Below are positions 51,649-52,013 of a stretch of DNA of 52,013 bases, piece by piece. The translations under genes and the position numbers were made by a program. The DNA is from Oscillospiraceae bacterium (GTDB lineage: Bacteria; Bacillota; Clostridia; Oscillospirales; Ruminococcaceae). The notes under the pieces were generated by a model. It was not told where the DNA came from and ran no database searches. It was given only the letters and a program-made list of their open reading frames with translations. Location of the stretch: contig CAAGJI010000027.1 of the NCBI GenBank assembly GCA_900770195.1, forward strand, positions 1 to 52,013, given 5' to 3'. The stretch's first letter is position 1. Each line of letters opens with the position of its first letter.

Positions 51649-51677
51649 TTGACAAATCGATTTGTTTGTGATATAAT
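51649..51677 (+). promoter_or_regulatory. Consensus promoter of the tRNA operon
   Basis: TTGACA (51649-51654), a 17-base spacer, TATAAT (51672-51677), identical to the sigma-A consensus, fitting stable RNA genes. Confidence 0.93.
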
Positions 51678-51683
51678 AATATT

Positions 51684-51823
51684 CGTTGAGTGACACGGCG
51701 GACACAAAACAGAGTGAAAAACCGCTAAGAATCGAGATAATTTAAGTCATAATGAACATACGTCAGAGAGAACGATTCCTGTTTTATGAGTTGAATTTAA
51801 AGGTTCAAACTTAACGAATAAAA
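51684..51823 (+). other. Leader of the tRNA operon, about 140 bases
   Basis: No coding sequence or tRNA. GCGG (51698-51701) can pair with CCGC (51722-51725), and GAATCG (51729-51734) with CGATTC (51773-51778), so the transcript may fold. Unusually long for a tRNA leader. Confidence 0.45.
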
Positions 51824-51900
51824 CGAGGCGTAACTCAGTTTGGTAGAGTGCTTGGTTTGGGACCAAGATGCCGCAGGTTCGAGTCCTGTCGCCTCGACCA
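51824..51900 (+). tRNA. tRNA-Pro(UGG)
   Basis: Acceptor stem CGAGGCG/CGCCTCG, D-loop with AGTTTGGT, anticodon stem CTTGG/CCAAG with loop TTTGGGA (anticodon TGG at 51858-51860), T-loop GGTTCGAGTCC, discriminator A and encoded CCA. Confidence 0.98.
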
Positions 51901-51920
51901 TATCTTTCCAAGGAAAGATA
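51901..51920 (+). other. Hairpin between the two tRNAs
   Basis: TATCTTTCC (51901-51909) and GGAAAGATA (51912-51920) are perfectly complementary with only AA between them. It directly follows the CCA end of tRNA-Pro and may guide processing. There is no T-run, so it is not a terminator. Confidence 0.6.
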
Positions 51921-51941
51921 AAAATGTTTCTTTTGCAAGAA

Positions 51942-52013
51942 GCTGGTGTAGCTCAGTTGGTAGAGCAGCTGATTTGTAATCAGCAGGTCAGGGGTTCAAG
52001 TCCGTTCACCAGC
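51942..52013 (+). tRNA. tRNA-Thr(UGU), cut by the window edge
   Basis: Acceptor stem GCTGGTG/CACCAGC, D-arm GCTCAGTTGGTAGAGC, anticodon stem GCTGA/TCAGC with loop TTTGTAA (anticodon TGT), T-arm GGGGTTCAAGTCC. The window ends at the last acceptor base, so the discriminator and any CCA lie outside. Confidence 0.96.

Noticed and set aside
51747..51938. 63-aa antisense frame containing GRGDRTRTCGILVPNQALYQ
   Set aside because: Well-known false translation of the opposite strand of a tRNA-Pro gene.
1..52013. Prophage, transposon or integrative element
   Set aside because: No integrase, transposase, phage or conjugation gene is recognisable, and promoters and codon style are uniform across the window.

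Overview
The window is AT-rich chromosomal DNA of a low-GC Gram-positive anaerobe, most likely a Ruminococcus-like member of the Oscillospiraceae (Clostridia). The pointers are a secreted protein built of dockerin modules, a BspA-like leucine-rich-repeat protein, an alpha/beta-type small acid-soluble spore protein, a type I-C CRISPR array, an L-box lysine riboswitch, and strong AGGAGG ribosome sites behind TTGACA-N17-TATAAT promoters. Species cannot be fixed from sequence alone. I saw no insertion sequence, prophage or plasmid gene; almost everything is core metabolism and housekeeping.

Layout. 1-329 is the leader-distal end of a type I-C CRISPR array (five repeats; the array enters from the left) that abuts a 3'-truncated LRR gene. 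1082-3454 is a large membrane protein, probably GT-C-like. 3624-6251 is a GH13 glucosidase with a divergent AraC regulator sharing superimposed promoters. 6288-9705 is a cyclic-di-GMP pair (FIST-GGDEF cyclase and PAS-GGDEF*-EAL phosphodiesterase). 10028-11746 is an ACT protein plus homoserine dehydrogenase. 11810-15611 holds a membrane protein, an SDR oxidoreductase, a PrsA-like lipoprotein and a LUD protein. 15685-20320 is a MarR-controlled heterodimeric ABC exporter. 20732-23985 is phosphofructokinase plus polyphosphate kinase. 24048-27193 is asd-dapA-dapB under a lysine riboswitch. 27235-31052 is queA, an SLC13/ArsB-type transporter with a frameshifted 5' end, tgt, acyP and a spore-protein gene of 57 codons. 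31101-36515 holds a MocR regulator, a CobW GTPase, a PAP2 phosphatase and an L,D-transpeptidase. 36784-41945 runs SdpI-like, RluA, PcrA, pyruvate kinase. 42121-42840 is the dockerin protein. 42897-48895 is a six-gene leftward run recD2-comF-mreB-ldh-def-rluA. 48966-51583 has a small membrane protein, a GH1 beta-glucosidase with a LacI-type operator, and a lipoprotein. The right end is tRNA-Pro(UGG) and tRNA-Thr(UGU), the latter cut by the window edge.

How they fit together. Two cytoplasmic glycosidases (GH13, GH1) feed glycolysis (pfk, pyk), and the D-2-hydroxyacid dehydrogenase may be its fermentative outlet. Aspartate-family amino acids are covered by asd-dapA-dapB and hom. queA and tgt give the queuosine tRNA modification. 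MreB, the L,D-transpeptidase and the PAP2 protein concern the envelope. The least ordinary items are the double-dockerin protein flanked by near-identical terminators, the frameshifted start of the transporter, the CRISPR/LRR junction, the CobW protein whose CxCC metal motif reads DxDC, and the pfk-ppk pair with an atypical PFK active site.
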